Source: Hemileia vastatrix (taxonomy: Eukaryota > Basidiomycota > Pucciniomycetes > Pucciniales > Zaghouaniaceae). From it: DNA of 64,000 nucleotides. This document shows, in pieces, positions 11,529-22,108 of this stretch. Numbering within the stretch: position 1 is the stretch's first letter; every line of letters starts with the position of its first letter. The stretch lies in assembly GCA_030280995.1 (NCBI GenBank), contig JASXTE010000016.1:23568501-23632500 (forward strand). Reading direction: 5' to 3'. The translations under genes were made by a program, and so were the position numbers. Under the pieces are notes generated by a model that had not been told where the DNA came from, did no database searches, and saw only the letters and a list, made by a program, of their open reading frames with translations.

Positions 11529-13055
11529 CTACGATATCAGGTTTTCAGCGCCTGAGACTTTCTTTCCCTTATCTGGAGTTACGTCCTGGACTTTCTTTCC
11601 CTTATCTGGAGTTGCGTCCTGGTCCTTCTTAGCCTTGTCTGGAATTGCGCCTTGAAATTTCTTTGCCTCATCTGGAGTTGCGTCCTGGACTTTCTTTGCC
11701 TCATCTGGAATTTTAGAATAACGACTATACATCCACGGTGGCCTGCCCCAACTTGACTTTATAACGCCATTTGTCTTTAGTTGTTTCAAAGCCTCTATCC
11801 CCTCTTTAGACAAGCTACCTATTTTATTTAAATGCCTCAACTCATCCAACAAGGTCAATCTATGAGTAAGTCGACTCGGAAATTTAAATAAATTCATGAA
11901 AAATGATCCAGCCTTTTCTGAGAATGATAATTTCTTGACTTCCCCTCCTAATTTGGCTTCTTCGTTAGCAAGCTTTGCTAGATTAATTGCCTCCTGAGTT
12001 GATGTAGATTGTCCGGTGGTTTTTGACTCTTTCATGCTACTTGTGGAAGGGTTGATGTCACTAGCGGAGCTCGCTTTATTCCTTTTACCAGATGCTGCTA
12101 TTGATTCATCACTTTTACCCGAAGCGAGATGCGATATTCCAGCGGTTTCCGACTCCTTGATATTATTTTTCGAAGGGCTAATGCCACTCGTTGCACCCAC
12201 TTTCTTGTTTTGACCAGGAGCTGACAGTGATGCATCAATATCCCCCGAAGCGAGTTGCAACTTTCCAGCGGCTTCTGACTCTTTAATGCTACTCTTTGAA
12301 GGGTTGCTTTCACTAAGTATATCGATTTTATTGTTTTTATCTTGAGCTTCTGTTGCTGCATCGACGTCACCTATAGCGGGCTGCGATTTAACGCCATTAC
12401 TCTCTGCGTTCACAGTCGATTTAAGTGTGGGCAGAGGTTCGGTTGCGACAATCTTATTCTTCGAATATTTATTAGGCATCTTCTTTGCTTCTTTAGAAAG
12501 TTCAGAATATCTATAATCTTTGCTCAGCCTTGCGGCTCTCAACTGCGCTTCTGGAGTTAACCACATAGGTGCCTTTTCATAGATGCTAACTTCTCGGGTT
12601 AATTGTATGACATTTCGTAAATTCTTAATCTGTTCGGAAATACTTGAGAATGCTGACGATCCTGTCTTGGGAGATACTATATTTTCCTTGGGAGATACCA
12701 TATTTTCCTTGGGAGATACCATATTTTCCTTGGGAGATACCATATTTTCCTTGGGAGATACTACACCTTCCTTGGGAGAAACCGTTTTTTCAGCTACGTC
12801 GGGGATTGCACTAGAACTTTTGATTGGTTGAAGATTTTGAACCTTATCTGGAACCGCCGCAACGATAACTGGACTCTCTCCTACCTTAGCGGAATCTTTG
12901 ACAACATTCGGAACTTCAATTAACTTAGTGCCAGTTATAGGAACAGCAAACACCCATCCTGATGAGAAACAAATAGTAATGATAGAAAGTAATTGGAATC
13001 GCCGATTGTTGACTTTCTGAAACTTCCTAGAGAAGTTTTGACGCATTTTGGTCAT
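11529..13055 (-). CDS. Predicted secreted repeat-rich protein, candidate effector
   Basis: Intact 508-codon frame with no intron needed. The start MTKMRQ has a basic N-region followed by a hydrophobic stretch (LLSIITICFSSGWVFA, residues about 23-38) with a plausible signal-peptidase site before VPITG. Three tandem-repeat blocks follow: a 7-residue unit VSPKENM (six copies, about residues 92-130); a diverged ~42-residue unit with KESE-x-AG and LASG motifs (three to four copies, about residues 215-345); and an 11-residue unit of the PDEAKKVQDAT type (five copies, at the C-terminus). A non-repeat part holds WLTPEAQLRAARLSKDYRY and WGRPPWMYSRYS. There are no transmembrane segments after the signal. 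Lys-Lys pairs recur in each C-terminal unit. I do not recognise the family. A secreted, low-complexity protein amid transposons fits a fungal effector or wall protein, by inference only. Confidence 0.75.
   Translation of the reverse strand: MTKMRQNFSRKFQKVNNRRFQLLSIITICFSSGWVFAVPITGTKLIEVPNVVKDSAKVGESPVIVAAVPDKVQNLQPIKSSSAIPDVAEKTVSPKEGVVSPKENMVSPKENMVSPKENMVSPKENIVSPKTGSSAFSSISEQIKNLRNVIQLTREVSIYEKAPMWLTPEAQLRAARLSKDYRYSELSKEAKKMPNKYSKNKIVATEPLPTLKSTVNAESNGVKSQPAIGDVDAATEAQDKNNKIDILSESNPSKSSIKESEAAGKLQLASGDIDASLSAPGQNKKVGATSGISPSKNNIKESETAGISHLASGKSDESIAASGKRNKASSASDINPSTSSMKESKTTGQSTSTQEAINLAKLANEEAKLGGEVKKLSFSEKAGSFFMNLFKFPSRLTHRLTLLDELRHLNKIGSLSKEGIEALKQLKTNGVIKSSWGRPPWMYSRYSKIPDEAKKVQDATPDEAKKFQGAIPDKAKKDQDATPDKGKKVQDVTPDKGKKVSGAENLIS
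11556..11720 (-). repeat. Five 33-nt repeats, C-terminus of secreted protein
   Basis: Units start at 11,556, 11,589, 11,622, 11,655 and 11,688. Each encodes 11 residues (PDxxKKxQDxT). Copies differ by a few substitutions, so they are coding repeats of moderate age. Confidence 0.88.
12666..12791 (-). repeat. Six 21-nt repeats encoding VSPKENM
   Basis: Units start at 12,666, 12,687, 12,708, 12,729, 12,750 and 12,771. The four central copies are almost identical at DNA level, which points to recent slippage and likely length polymorphism between isolates. Confidence 0.92.
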
Positions 13056-14318
13056 TTAAAAACAAGCAGTTACCCTCTTTTGCAGTTAATTCAGTAAAAT
13101 CAAGATTTATATTTTCTTCACTAAATAGAGTGTTAATCATGTTTGGAAAGAATTCAAGGCGGTATCAACGTGAAATTCTGATGATTTTTTATAAAAATGA
13201 TTTGTGGAAGACTTACCTTCTATTAATAATTAAATATCACGTTTATGCTCCAATCATAAAAATGCTCAAAGAAAACACCAAATCAAAAAATCAGAGACAC
13301 CCTGATGGATGGTCTAATTTAATATTGTATAACCTCGGTATTTTATGATATCTAGAAAAAAAGCCACTGGTAATGGAAATGCAATTATTGATTGAGAGAT
13401 AGCTTTCCTCGAGTTACCTATCAATTAGGTAACTTGTTGGATATTTAACAATTTAGCTGCTGCTGGTACACTCCATCATCGATCCCCTTATCGAGCTTAG
13501 TATGTGGAGGAAAAAAAAATCTAAACTGGATTCATATTTTCAGATGTCCTTAGATTTTTTGACACATGCATCAGGAAAAATTATAAAGGGAATAACTACT
13601 CCGTAACCATCTTTAAAAGTTCAATTTCATAATCATTTGGGAATAAAGCTATCCAAAAGCTGGAGAGGCACGAAAAAATTTGAGAAAAAATCTTCTTGGA
13701 ACACTTGGGATCGCCTCTATAACCACAGCTTTTCATGTAATATGAACCCATGATAGGTGCCGCGCTTTAACTCGACGTGTCTGGAAAGCCTGATACACTC
13801 AAATTTAGTCGTTTCAGCTTGAGCGCCAAGTACTCGAAACTCACGTAGCATAAGGAAGATACTTCTAGAATTGAAGACTTATCGTGAAAAAAATTGTTCT
13901 TCACATGTAAGATAACAAATAGGGTGTTGGAATATTTACAGAATTACCCCGTCCTTGGAACATGAAACTAGTTAATGTACTAATACTCAGACAACATAAA
14001 TTTGGCAAAAAGCTTGCGGACCTACGAAAGCTGGGAAATTAGTCTAAAAAAATTCGACTAAGCTTTTTCATTATCATTTCTCATCTGTAGTGCCAAAAAT
14101 CTTAAAGAGATAAACATCATTAAAGTCAATTTGATTTGTCCTCAATTGAGTCGGAAACGAATTTCTAGCACTTGCGAGCACATGTCTTACCCGGCAATAA
14201 CTACTTGCATCATACACTTCTCGAAACCACGTCATACCACGTGCGAATTGCGGATAATTTTAAGAGTTCATCACCCAAAGAATTGGGCCATCTGGTCCAA
14301 TTCTCCGGGTGATAAACT
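13056..14318. other. No gene seen; upstream region of the secreted-protein gene
   Basis: Likely promoter side of the minus-strand gene. It has less homopolymer and more balanced composition than the transposon spacers, and no transposon motif was recognised. The small frame at 13,130-13,348 has no supporting feature. At 14,281-14,302 there is a near-palindrome beginning and ending AATTGG/CCAATT. Confidence 0.5.
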
Positions 14319-14420
14319 CACCAGGAAAAAAACAAAGGCGACTTGTATGCAAGTCCGTACTCAAATCAACTCAGTAGGGGCACAGGCTTGCATGCAAGTC
14401 ACTCTCATTTTTTCCTGGTG
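14319..14420. repeat. 102-bp foldback with CACCAGGAAAAAA arms
   Basis: The ends 14,319-14,331 (CACCAGGAAAAAA) and 14,408-14,420 (reverse complement) are perfect 13-bp inverted arms. Inside, GACTTGTATGCAAGTC and GCTTGCATGCAAGTC are themselves near-palindromic, so nearly the whole segment can pair. It could be a very small MITE or an IR-type terminator. Confidence 0.7.
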
Positions 14421-14826
14421 GCAGGACTCAAATTTAAGTAGTACAGTGGCCTGAAAAGTGTTCTGGCCAATTTTCATTTTGGTTTCAATCTCAAACACAA
14501 CTCATTACGACAATAAACCAATATTTCATGACCAATCCCTTAAATGCGTAGATTATAGATATCATATCAGATTTCTATTTCATTCACTCGTTTTTCTGTA
14601 ATCTTGAATCATGAAAATGGCCATCTTGATGATTTTCAAATCAATCTGTTCAGCTTTTACAGGTCCTCGTTCTCACCTTCAGGAACAGCTCAGAAAATTG
14701 AACCTCTTTGTCTCATCTACGTTCCCCCTTACCAACCATACTGTTTTCCCTCATCTCCTTACCTATGTTAAGGCTAACAATCTCTTTTCAGGTTTACTTG
14801 GATGACATGTTTATATATATCCACAA

Positions 14827-14985
14827 GAAAGTCGACGACGTGTTATGCTATACGCCACCCGAACGTTTCATCTGTCGGTTGCGATTTCCTTCATTTTTTC
14901 ACCAAAACAGATGTAAAATGACCAAATAATTAACAGACAAATGGAACGTTCGAGTGGCGTATAGCACAAAACGTCGTCGACTTTC
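14827..14985. repeat. Foldback with ~52-bp inverted arms (MITE-like)
   Basis: Left arm 14,827-14,878 and right arm 14,932-14,985 are inverted copies with a few mismatches. Both start GAAAGTCGACGACGT and include GCTATACGCCAC. The AT-rich loop is about 53 bp. No coding capacity. Confidence 0.85.
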
Positions 14986-15003
14986 ACTGCAACAACTGTT
15001 CGA

Positions 15004-15157
15004 TTCGTCTTGAAGCGCAGCAGTGGCGCAACGATTACGCAACGGTTATGTAACAATTGTCTTTGACACTTAAATTTCTTAAGTGAGTCTTAAGTGCAAA
15101 AAATAATTATTCGTAACTGTTGCACAACTGTTGCGCAATCGCTGCGCCTCATGACGA
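15004..15157. repeat. Second adjacent foldback with ~54-bp arms
   Basis: Left arm about 15,004-15,058 and right arm about 15,104-15,157 are diverged inverted copies sharing TTCGTC, GGCGCAACG-type and CGCAAC blocks. The loop holds a CACTTAAATTTCTTAAGTG near-palindrome. It starts 18 bp after the previous foldback, so the two may form one composite element. Confidence 0.75.
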
Positions 15158-15603
15158 ACCAAATATGATTCGTAGTGTTTCTTGTGGTGATAGTTTTTGT
15201 CGTTTTCTTTTCTAATTGGTTTCCTCCGTCTTGGTTGGACCACATCTCCCCAAAACACCTTTTCAGCTCTTTTCAACCTTATCCCATTGCCTGTTATACC
15301 CTTCGTTTTATCATTTTCTATTTAATTTGATTTAATTTTCTTATCTTTTAATTTTCTTTTCCTCTTAAAATCGCCTATGTCAACCTGCCTCTTGTACAGT
15401 GCCCGGACCATTATCAGTGTTAGTCTCCAAATTCAAATTACTCTCCCAATAATAATCAGATACCTCTCAAACTTGATATACAGACTCAAGCTTCTTAATT
15501 TCGTTTTGGTAACAATAAATCAATTTTTTTTAACACATACTATTTTTAATAATTTTTTAAAAAAAAGCAAATTTTTTACGTCCCCCAACCAATGAGATGA
15601 AAA

Positions 15604-16406
15604 TGTCATGTGCCACGTGACACTCGAGGCAAAAGCAGCTCATTAAATCAATAATAAGAGGCTCAAATCCATACTCGAAGCGCAGAAAGCAATTCTCCAT
15701 AGCAACTGCGACTTTCCTTTGTGTACTCGCTATTCAACCGCGCTAGCCTAAACTCTAAATCTAAATTAGTCAATCTCTCAATAGTGTGTCTTAGTCTTTT
15801 TCTCAATAAGCGAAGCACAGTGCAATAGTTAATATAATAGTACATTAAAAGGTTTATGAAATGTCTGTGGGTTATAAAGGGGTAGTGGGCATGGACGGAA
15901 TGGTTAGTGGAGGATTAAGGGGTCAACGGATGTTAGTGAGGAGGGTCCAGGTGTAACAGATGTATTTTAATGGTCTGTGGTGTGCAGAATAGTGGATGGG
16001 TATGAGGTCAATGCGAGGAGGAGTAAAGGATATAAAAGGGGTTGGGTTTTTGGTTCGATATTCTTTAGAATTAAATTATAAAACATATTTATAGTTAATA
16101 GTGGTAAAAGCTTTTAAGTCAAATCATTATTATTGTATCTTTCTTAATTTTCTAAATAATCATTTCTAAATCCTAAATCTTTGATTATTGATTTCCCAAC
16201 CCTTTGTGAGATCTTAAGAATTTTAATATTACCCTTTCAATTATATTAGAATCCTTCTCGAACATAACTTGAAGCAGTAGTTCTACCTTTGAATCATCTT
16301 TGAATCACTTCCTCAAATCATTCCTCTGTGCTTCGAAGAAGGCTCTAAAATCCTCATCTCACTTACAGGAACATCCTCGACCTTGTGCGTAGGTCGTCCG
16401 GTGACA
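15604..16406 (+). repeat. 5' LTR of element B
   Basis: Nearly identical to 23,880-24,682 and, inverted, to 20,206-21,008; all three are 803 bp. It begins TGTCATGTGCCACGTGACA and ends GGTCGTCCGGTGACA. A TATAAAA box at 16,031-16,037 inside GGATATAAAAGGGG is the probable element promoter. Confidence 0.95.
16031..16037 (+). promoter_or_regulatory. TATA box in 5' LTR of element B
   Basis: TATAAAA in a GC-richer context. The same motif is kept at the equivalent place in the 3' LTR (24,307-24,313) and, reversed, in the solo LTR (20,573-20,579), as expected for the U3/R promoter. Confidence 0.65.
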
Positions 16407-16482
16407 GTATAATTTAATTCTCCGTAGTTCTCATTCTTTGCACTACTACGTCCTTTTTTCAGGTGTTTTCTGAATTTATAAA

Positions 16483-17630
16483 ATGGCACCTGTTCAACGC
16501 ACTCCTCCTACGGGCGCTACTACTAGAGCTCGCACCAGAGGCAGGCCAACAGCCACTCGGCCTGTTTCCTGCACTCACTCCTTGCAGCCACTCGACCTTA
16601 CGGAACGGCAACATTCAGTCCAATCTGTAGAAGACATCCCACATGATTTTGATGATTCTAGTGATGATGAAGAAGGAGAGGATACAATGCACGAGGCACC
16701 ATCCGCCCCTGCTAATCACCCTTCTGTTCAACCTTCAGAACCTGGACCATCTAATTCTCTGGAAGATTTCATGAGACTTTTCATGAAGACCCTTTCAAAT
16801 TCAACATCTTCAGAGGGATCTAAATTCAAAACTCCTTCTATGAAATCTCCTGATAAATTTGATGGAGAACATCCACACAGATTGCAACCCTTCTTGCAAA
16901 CCTGCAAGCTCCTGTTCCATAATGACCCTCAAACCTTCAATAACAACCAATCGAAGGTTGTTTACACTTCTTCATTCCTAGCCGGAAAAGAAGCAAGATG
17001 GTTCAAACCTTATCTTCTCATGCTCTCTTTGACCGAAACCCACTTACTTATTAATAACTGGGAAAAGTTTGAAGACCACTCTTCACGTTTTTTGGTGACC
17101 CTAATGAAACTGACAACGCAGAAATAGAACTTGATTTTCTTCACATGAGTGATAATGGAAAAGCCTCTGAATATATCACAAACTTCAGAGCGCTTCAAAC
17201 TCATGTAGGTTGGAATGATGCTGCCCTCAAGTATCATTTCAAAAAAGTACTTCCTTCGAGGATTCTGGATCAGTTAAATCTTCACGGTCAGAAGATGACT
17301 ACTTTGATGGATTAAATGGATCAAACCCTAAAACTCTACAGCGTTTACCAAGGACAACTTCAACATTGTTGATATGCCAACAAATCTTAAGGCCTAAATT
17401 TAAAATTGGGACCTTCTTCACATCCACGTACAACTCAATCCTCCTCGATTCAATCCAAGCCCAATAAGGGAAAGGACAAACCTCGACCGAAAAGCTCGAC
17501 CCCAGGCGATATCAGTAAAGTACTAGATCCTAAAGAGGAACTTAAAAAAGCTGAGAGGAAGAGGCAAGCAGATAATGGGTTATGTATGTATTGTGGGGGT
17601 AAGCACAAGCTGAAAGATTGTGTAAAATAG
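16483..17630 (+). pseudogene. Chromovirus B gag
   Basis: Nucleocapsid/capsid protein. It starts at MAPVQRTPPTG (16,483), with a basic N-terminus, then an acidic patch, then the capsid-like part (SPDKFDGEHPHRLQPFL). A T-run frameshift near 17,088-17,093 moves the reading frame; the second frame carries FFGDPNETDNAEIEL and the following helices, with stop codons near 17,310-17,400. The zinc knuckle CMYCGGKHKLKDC lies near 17,585-17,623 (CX2CX3HX4C). The knuckle and FDG motif are diagnostic of Ty3/Gypsy Gag. Confidence 0.88.
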
Positions 17631-17684
17631 AAGGAAAGAGAAGGTACTAGTTTGAAGTAAAAAACTAGTAGATAGTTTACTTGT

Positions 17685-18292
17685 GTGCAAAGCAAACTAT
17701 CTTATCTCTCCCAGTGCACAGAACCTCCATGTCTTAAGGACTGGAGTTGCTTAAATCACTTGAGATTTATTCTTTTCAAGGAGGATACCCCCTTCAGTTG
17801 TCTTATAGACTCTGGAGCTTCAATTTCTTTTGTCAGTTTATCTTTTGGCGAGAAGTTACAGCTGACATTTACAGATATCAATCAAACTCCAATTTATTTG
17901 GTCAAATCAGAGGAACCCAAATATTGGGTCAGTAAGAAAGTTTTATGGTTTTTCAACTTTCCGAACTTTCCCCCCTTCGAGTGGGAATTATCAGTCTTGG
18001 ACGCCCCAAGGATAGACAATACCATTCTTGGCCATGACTTTTTAATGCATTGGAATCCTGAAATTGATTGGACACGTGGATTGATCACCCCACATACTAA
18101 TTATATTTCTAATTCCTCAATGCAGGTCAATAGGGAGTTAAACAACCCGCCTGAAAACGTCCTGCTAGAGGACAAATCTCTGCCAGATGACTTGCAAGCA
18201 TCTGATCTTTATTTAAATGAGCAATTGGCTAACCCTTCTAGCTCAATGACCTCACTCAAAGAGGATTTAAACTGCCTCAAAGTAATCAAATT
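17685..18292 (+). pseudogene. Chromovirus B protease region
   Basis: Retropepsin-like segment with the normal active site CLIDSGASISFVS (about residue 42 of the frame) and the second conserved segment NTILGHDFLMHW, matching the flap and C-terminal motif of Ty3 proteases. The frame diverges from the RT frame near 18,290, a one-base shift inside what should be continuous pol. Confidence 0.85.
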
Positions 18293-19297
18293 ATGCTCTC
18301 TCAATTCTGGTCTTCCCTTGAAGATGATGAGGATGACCAAATCAACGTTGAAGCCATTAAATCAACTCTACCAGAAATCTATCATGATTTCCTCAATGTT
18401 TTTTCAATCCGCAAGGCCGATAAGTTACCACCTCATCAATCCTACGACCATCAGATAGAGTTAATAGGTCCAGTACCTCAGGCAGGTCCTGTCTATTCTT
18501 TGTCAAAGGACAAATCTCAAGTTCTTCAAGACTACATTGCAGAGAATGTAGCCAAAGGTTTCATCAGAGCCAGTAAATCACCAACCGGCTCCCGTGTTTT
18601 CTTTGTTAAAAAGAAGGATGGTAGTCTTAGGTTGTGTGTTGACTATAGAAAGCTCAACACAGTCACTAAGAAGAATGCATATCCTGTTCCCCCTATGTCA
18701 TTACTTCTTACCCTTTTCAATGGTGCTAATTTCTTTTCTAAAATTGATCTTAGAGGCTCTTACAATCTTATTTGCATTGCGGAAGGTCATGAACCACTGA
18801 CTGCAATGCGCACTAGATATGGTAGTTTTGAATATTTAGTTATGCCTTTTGGATTGTGTAACTCACCATCTACTTTTCAAACTTTTGTCAATGACATCTT
18901 TCAAGATGTTGTCAAACAATTTGTTGTCGTCTATTTAGATGATATTTTAATTTTCTCAAAGACACTAGATGAACATATTCATCATGTTCAACAGGTTCTA
19001 AATCGACTTTGGGATCACAGTCTCTATGCCAAGCACAATAAATGCGAATTACACCTTAAATCTATTGATTTTTTGGGTTTTACGTTGTCCACTGATGGTT
19101 TAGTCATGGACGACAAAAAGGTCCAAAAAGTCCTGGAATGGCCTGAGCCCAAAACCGTTAAATCCCTCCAGGGATTTTTGGGTTTCACAAATTTCTATAG
19201 AAGATTTATTAAATATTACTCTAAAACTATTTCAAATCTTACTTCTCTTCTTAGAAAAGATATTCCTTTTGTTTTTACTTCAACAGCACGAAAGTAA
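18293..19297 (+). CDS. Chromovirus B reverse transcriptase domain
   Basis: Complete RT fingers-palm block: RVFFVKKKDGSLRLCVDYRKLN, FSKIDLRGSYN, EYLVMPFGLCNSPSTFQ, the catalytic VVYLDDILIFS, FLGFTLSTDG and FLGFTNFYRRFI. Nothing visible in the RT itself is disabling. The frame ends at TAA 19,295-19,297, directly before FEALKTAF, where intact relatives continue into RNase H; a CAA codon would keep it open. Confidence 0.9.
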   Translation: MLSQFWSSLEDDEDDQINVEAIKSTLPEIYHDFLNVFSIRKADKLPPHQSYDHQIELIGPVPQAGPVYSLSKDKSQVLQDYIAENVAKGFIRASKSPTGSRVFFVKKKDGSLRLCVDYRKLNTVTKKNAYPVPPMSLLLTLFNGANFFSKIDLRGSYNLICIAEGHEPLTAMRTRYGSFEYLVMPFGLCNSPSTFQTFVNDIFQDVVKQFVVVYLDDILIFSKTLDEHIHHVQQVLNRLWDHSLYAKHNKCELHLKSIDFLGFTLSTDGLVMDDKKVQKVLEWPEPKTVKSLQGFLGFTNFYRRFIKYYSKTISNLTSLLRKDIPFVFTSTARK

Positions 19298-19752
19298 TTT
19301 GAAGCATTGAAGACAGCGTTCACCACAGCTCCAATTCTTTGACACTTTTATCCTTCTTGTTCGACAATAGTCGAGACAGATGCGAGCGATTACGCTATCG
19401 CAGGGGTCATTTCTCAATTAAATCCTGAAACAAAATTGTTTCACCCTGTTTCTTTTGAGTCACGCAAACTCATTGCAGCAGAATTTAATTATGAAATTCA
19501 TGTCAAAGAGCTTTTAGCTATTATTCATTGTCTTAAAAATGGCGCTCTTTTCTTCTCAGCTTAGATAGTCCTTTTCAAATTTTAACAGACCATAATGCTT
19601 TGAAATACTTTATGTCTTCCAAAGTGTTAACCAGGAGTCAAGCCAGGTGGGCTGAATTTTTGTCTGAATTTCCTTTTTATATTTCCTATTGCCCAGGTAA
19701 GAACATCATTGTCCCAGATATCTTGTCACGTTGGGACGACATTTACCCACAG
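19298..19752 (+). pseudogene. Chromovirus B RNase H domain
   Basis: It continues in the RT frame with ETDASDYAIAGVIS (catalytic Asp), HPVSFESRKL and VKELLAIIHCLK (catalytic Glu). TGA at 19,340-19,342 interrupts it. An A-run frameshift near 19,540 moves TDHNALKYF (catalytic Asp) and PGKNIIVPDILSRW to the next frame. Confidence 0.85.
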
Positions 19753-20205
19753 CGGGGGGATGCATTTGCTGACAAGAGCCCAGAAAATGTGAAATCAATC
19801 TTCCATGAATCAATGTTAATGACTCATCAACTTAATTTGATGACAATTCAATCTTTTCAAAATCCACTATCAAACATTCTCGAAGCTCAGTCAATGGACA
19901 ATTATTGTTTAGGGTTAAAATACAACATACTCTCGAAGCAAGGGGAAAAAAGATTTAGTATTGAATCAGGTCTATTAGTTTTCGAGGGAAGAGTAGTCAT
20001 ACCCAACAACAATGAAATAAAATTATGGATGTTCAATAGTCGACATGATTCTCCATTAGCTGGTCATTTTGGGGTTGATAAAACCTACCAGTTAATAGCA
20101 AGGGATTTCTTCTGGCCAGGTATGACCAGGGAAATCAAGGCCTATATAAAAGCTTGTTACGAATGTAATAGGAATAAGGCTCCTCGTCACCAAAAGTATG
20201 GGTTG
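19753..20205 (+). pseudogene. Chromovirus B integrase zinc-finger part
   Basis: HHCC finger: HDSPLAGHFG supplies the His pair and KACYECNRNK the Cys pair, with the conserved FFWPGM between. The frame (open from 19,600) is cut at 20,205 by the inverted solo LTR; the remainder resumes at 21,009. Confidence 0.85.
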
Positions 20206-21008
20206 TGTCACCGGACGACCTACGCACAGGGTTGAAGATGTTCCTGCAAGTGAGATAAAAGGTTCAGATACTTCTTCGAAGCACAGAGGGATAGTTCGAG
20301 GAAGTGATTCGAATATGACTCAAAGGAAGAACTACTTCTTTGAGTTATGTTCGAGAAGGATTCTAATATAATTGAACGGTAATATTAAAATTCTAAAGAT
20401 CTCACGAAGGGATGGAAACTCAACAATCAAAGATTTAGGATTTAGATATGATTATTGATAAAATAAAGAAAGATACAATAATAATGATTTTCACTTAGAG
20501 TTGTATCACTATTAACTATAAATAAGTTTTTTAATTTAATTCTAAGGAATGTCGACCCAAAAACCCAGCCCCTTTTATATCCTTTACTCCTCCTCGCATT
20601 TACCTCATACTCATCCACTATTCCGCACACCACAAAACATTTAAAATATATCCGTTACACCTGGACCCTCCTCACTAACATCCGTTAACCCCTTAATCCT
20701 TCACTAACCATTCCGTCCATGCTCACTACCCCTTAATAACCCACAGACATTTCATAAACCTTTTAATGTACTATTATATTAACTATTGCGCTGTGCGTCG
20801 CTTATTGGGAAAAAGACTAAGACACACTATTGAGAGATTGACTAATTTAGATTTAGAGTTTTAGGCTAGCGCAATTGAATAGCAAGTACACAAAGGAAAG
20901 TCGCAGTTGCTATGGAGAGTTGCTTTCTGCGCTTTGAGTATGGATTTGAACCCTTTAGTATTGATTTAATGAGCTACTTTTGCCTCGAGTTTCACGTGGC
21001 GCGTGACA
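20206..21008 (-). mobile_element. Solo LTR of family B inserted in B's own integrase
   Basis: 803 bp, the reverse complement of the element's own LTRs, beginning TGTCACCGGACGACC and ending CGCGTGACA. Flanks are GGTTG (20,201-20,205) and GGTTT (21,009-21,013), a 5-bp TSD with one mismatch. The integrase reading frame on either side becomes contiguous if the LTR and one flank copy are ignored. A second family B element must have inserted and then lost its interior by LTR-LTR recombination. Confidence 0.93.
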
Positions 21009-22108
21009 GGTTTCTTCAACCACTTCCTATTCCCTCTAAACCTTGGGAATCTTTATCGATGGATTTTATTTCTCAACTTCCTCTTTCTAATAATTTTGAT
21101 GCTTTATTAGTAATAGTAGATAGATTTTCAAAAATGTCTATTTTTATTAAAACCACTACTACTGCTACAGCAGAAGATTTGTCAAAATTGTTTCAAGAAT
21201 ATGTATTTTCCAAACATGGCTTACCTAATGATATTATTTCAGATAGAGGCTCATTGTTTGTATGTACATTCTGGACTCAACTGTGTCGACAACTCAATAT
21301 CACTAGGAACCTCTCCACAGCCAATCATCCTGAAACTGATGGGCAAACAGAAAGGGTCAACCAAATCCTCAAACAATACCTTCGAATGTATGTCAGTTAC
21401 CAACAAGACGATTGGACCACATGGTTACCATTGGCCAAATTTGCGTATAATAACTTGACTCATTCTTTGACACAACAATCTCCTTTTGAAACTGTTTATG
21501 GAAGATATCCTCAATTCAACTCAATTCACGTAGGAACTAATCATCCTGCAGAACATTATCTTTGAACCATATCACGACTCCAAGAAGAACTTAAATAAAA
21601 TTTGGAATTAGAAGTTTGAAGGTACAAGGAACAGGCCAACAAACATCGACAAACTGCTCCTTCTTTTAAACCAGGCAGCAAAGTATGGCTTGATGCACAA
21701 AACATTCGAACGACTCAACCATCAAAGAAACTGGCTGAAAAATGCTTGGGACCATTTGAACTTGTCTCTGAAGTCTCTAAAACTGCATTTCGACTCAAGC
21801 TACCTCCTAAATGGCAGGCTATTCACCCTGTTTTCCACGTATCTCTCCTGGAACTGGCTCAAGAAACATACCCGGGCAAGAACCAACCTCCTCCGGAACC
21901 GGTCGAAGTAGAAGACCATCTAGAGTGGGAAGTAAGCCATATCCTTGATTCAAGAATGCGCAAGGGGAAAATTCAATACCTTGTGGAATGGGAAGGCTTC
22001 CTCAATGACTCAGACAAAACATCCTGGGAACCAGCCATCAATGTTTCTAACGCCCCTGAACTCCTAAAATTTTTTCATCTTAAATATCCTTTAAAACCAA
22101 AACCTTGA
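21009..22108 (+). pseudogene. Chromovirus B integrase core and chromodomain
   Basis: Catalytic triad present: SMDFISQLP, IISDRGSLF, and GQTERVNQ for the Glu. A GPFELV/HPVFHVSLL module follows, then a chromodomain (about 21,900-22,070: WEVSHILDSRMRKGKIQYLVEWEGF and TSWEPAINVSNAPELL) that in this class directs insertion to heterochromatin. Three in-frame stops (TGA 21,563-21,565, TAA 21,596-21,598, TGA 21,617-21,619) split the frame; each is one C-to-T change from a sense codon. Confidence 0.9.

Noticed and set aside
12016..12831. Plus-strand frames opposite the secreted-protein gene
   Set aside because: Antisense shadows produced by the repeats; no motif or start context supports them.
20442..20633. 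63-codon minus-strand frame
   Set aside because: Lies wholly within the solo LTR; similar translations occur in the other LTR copies.
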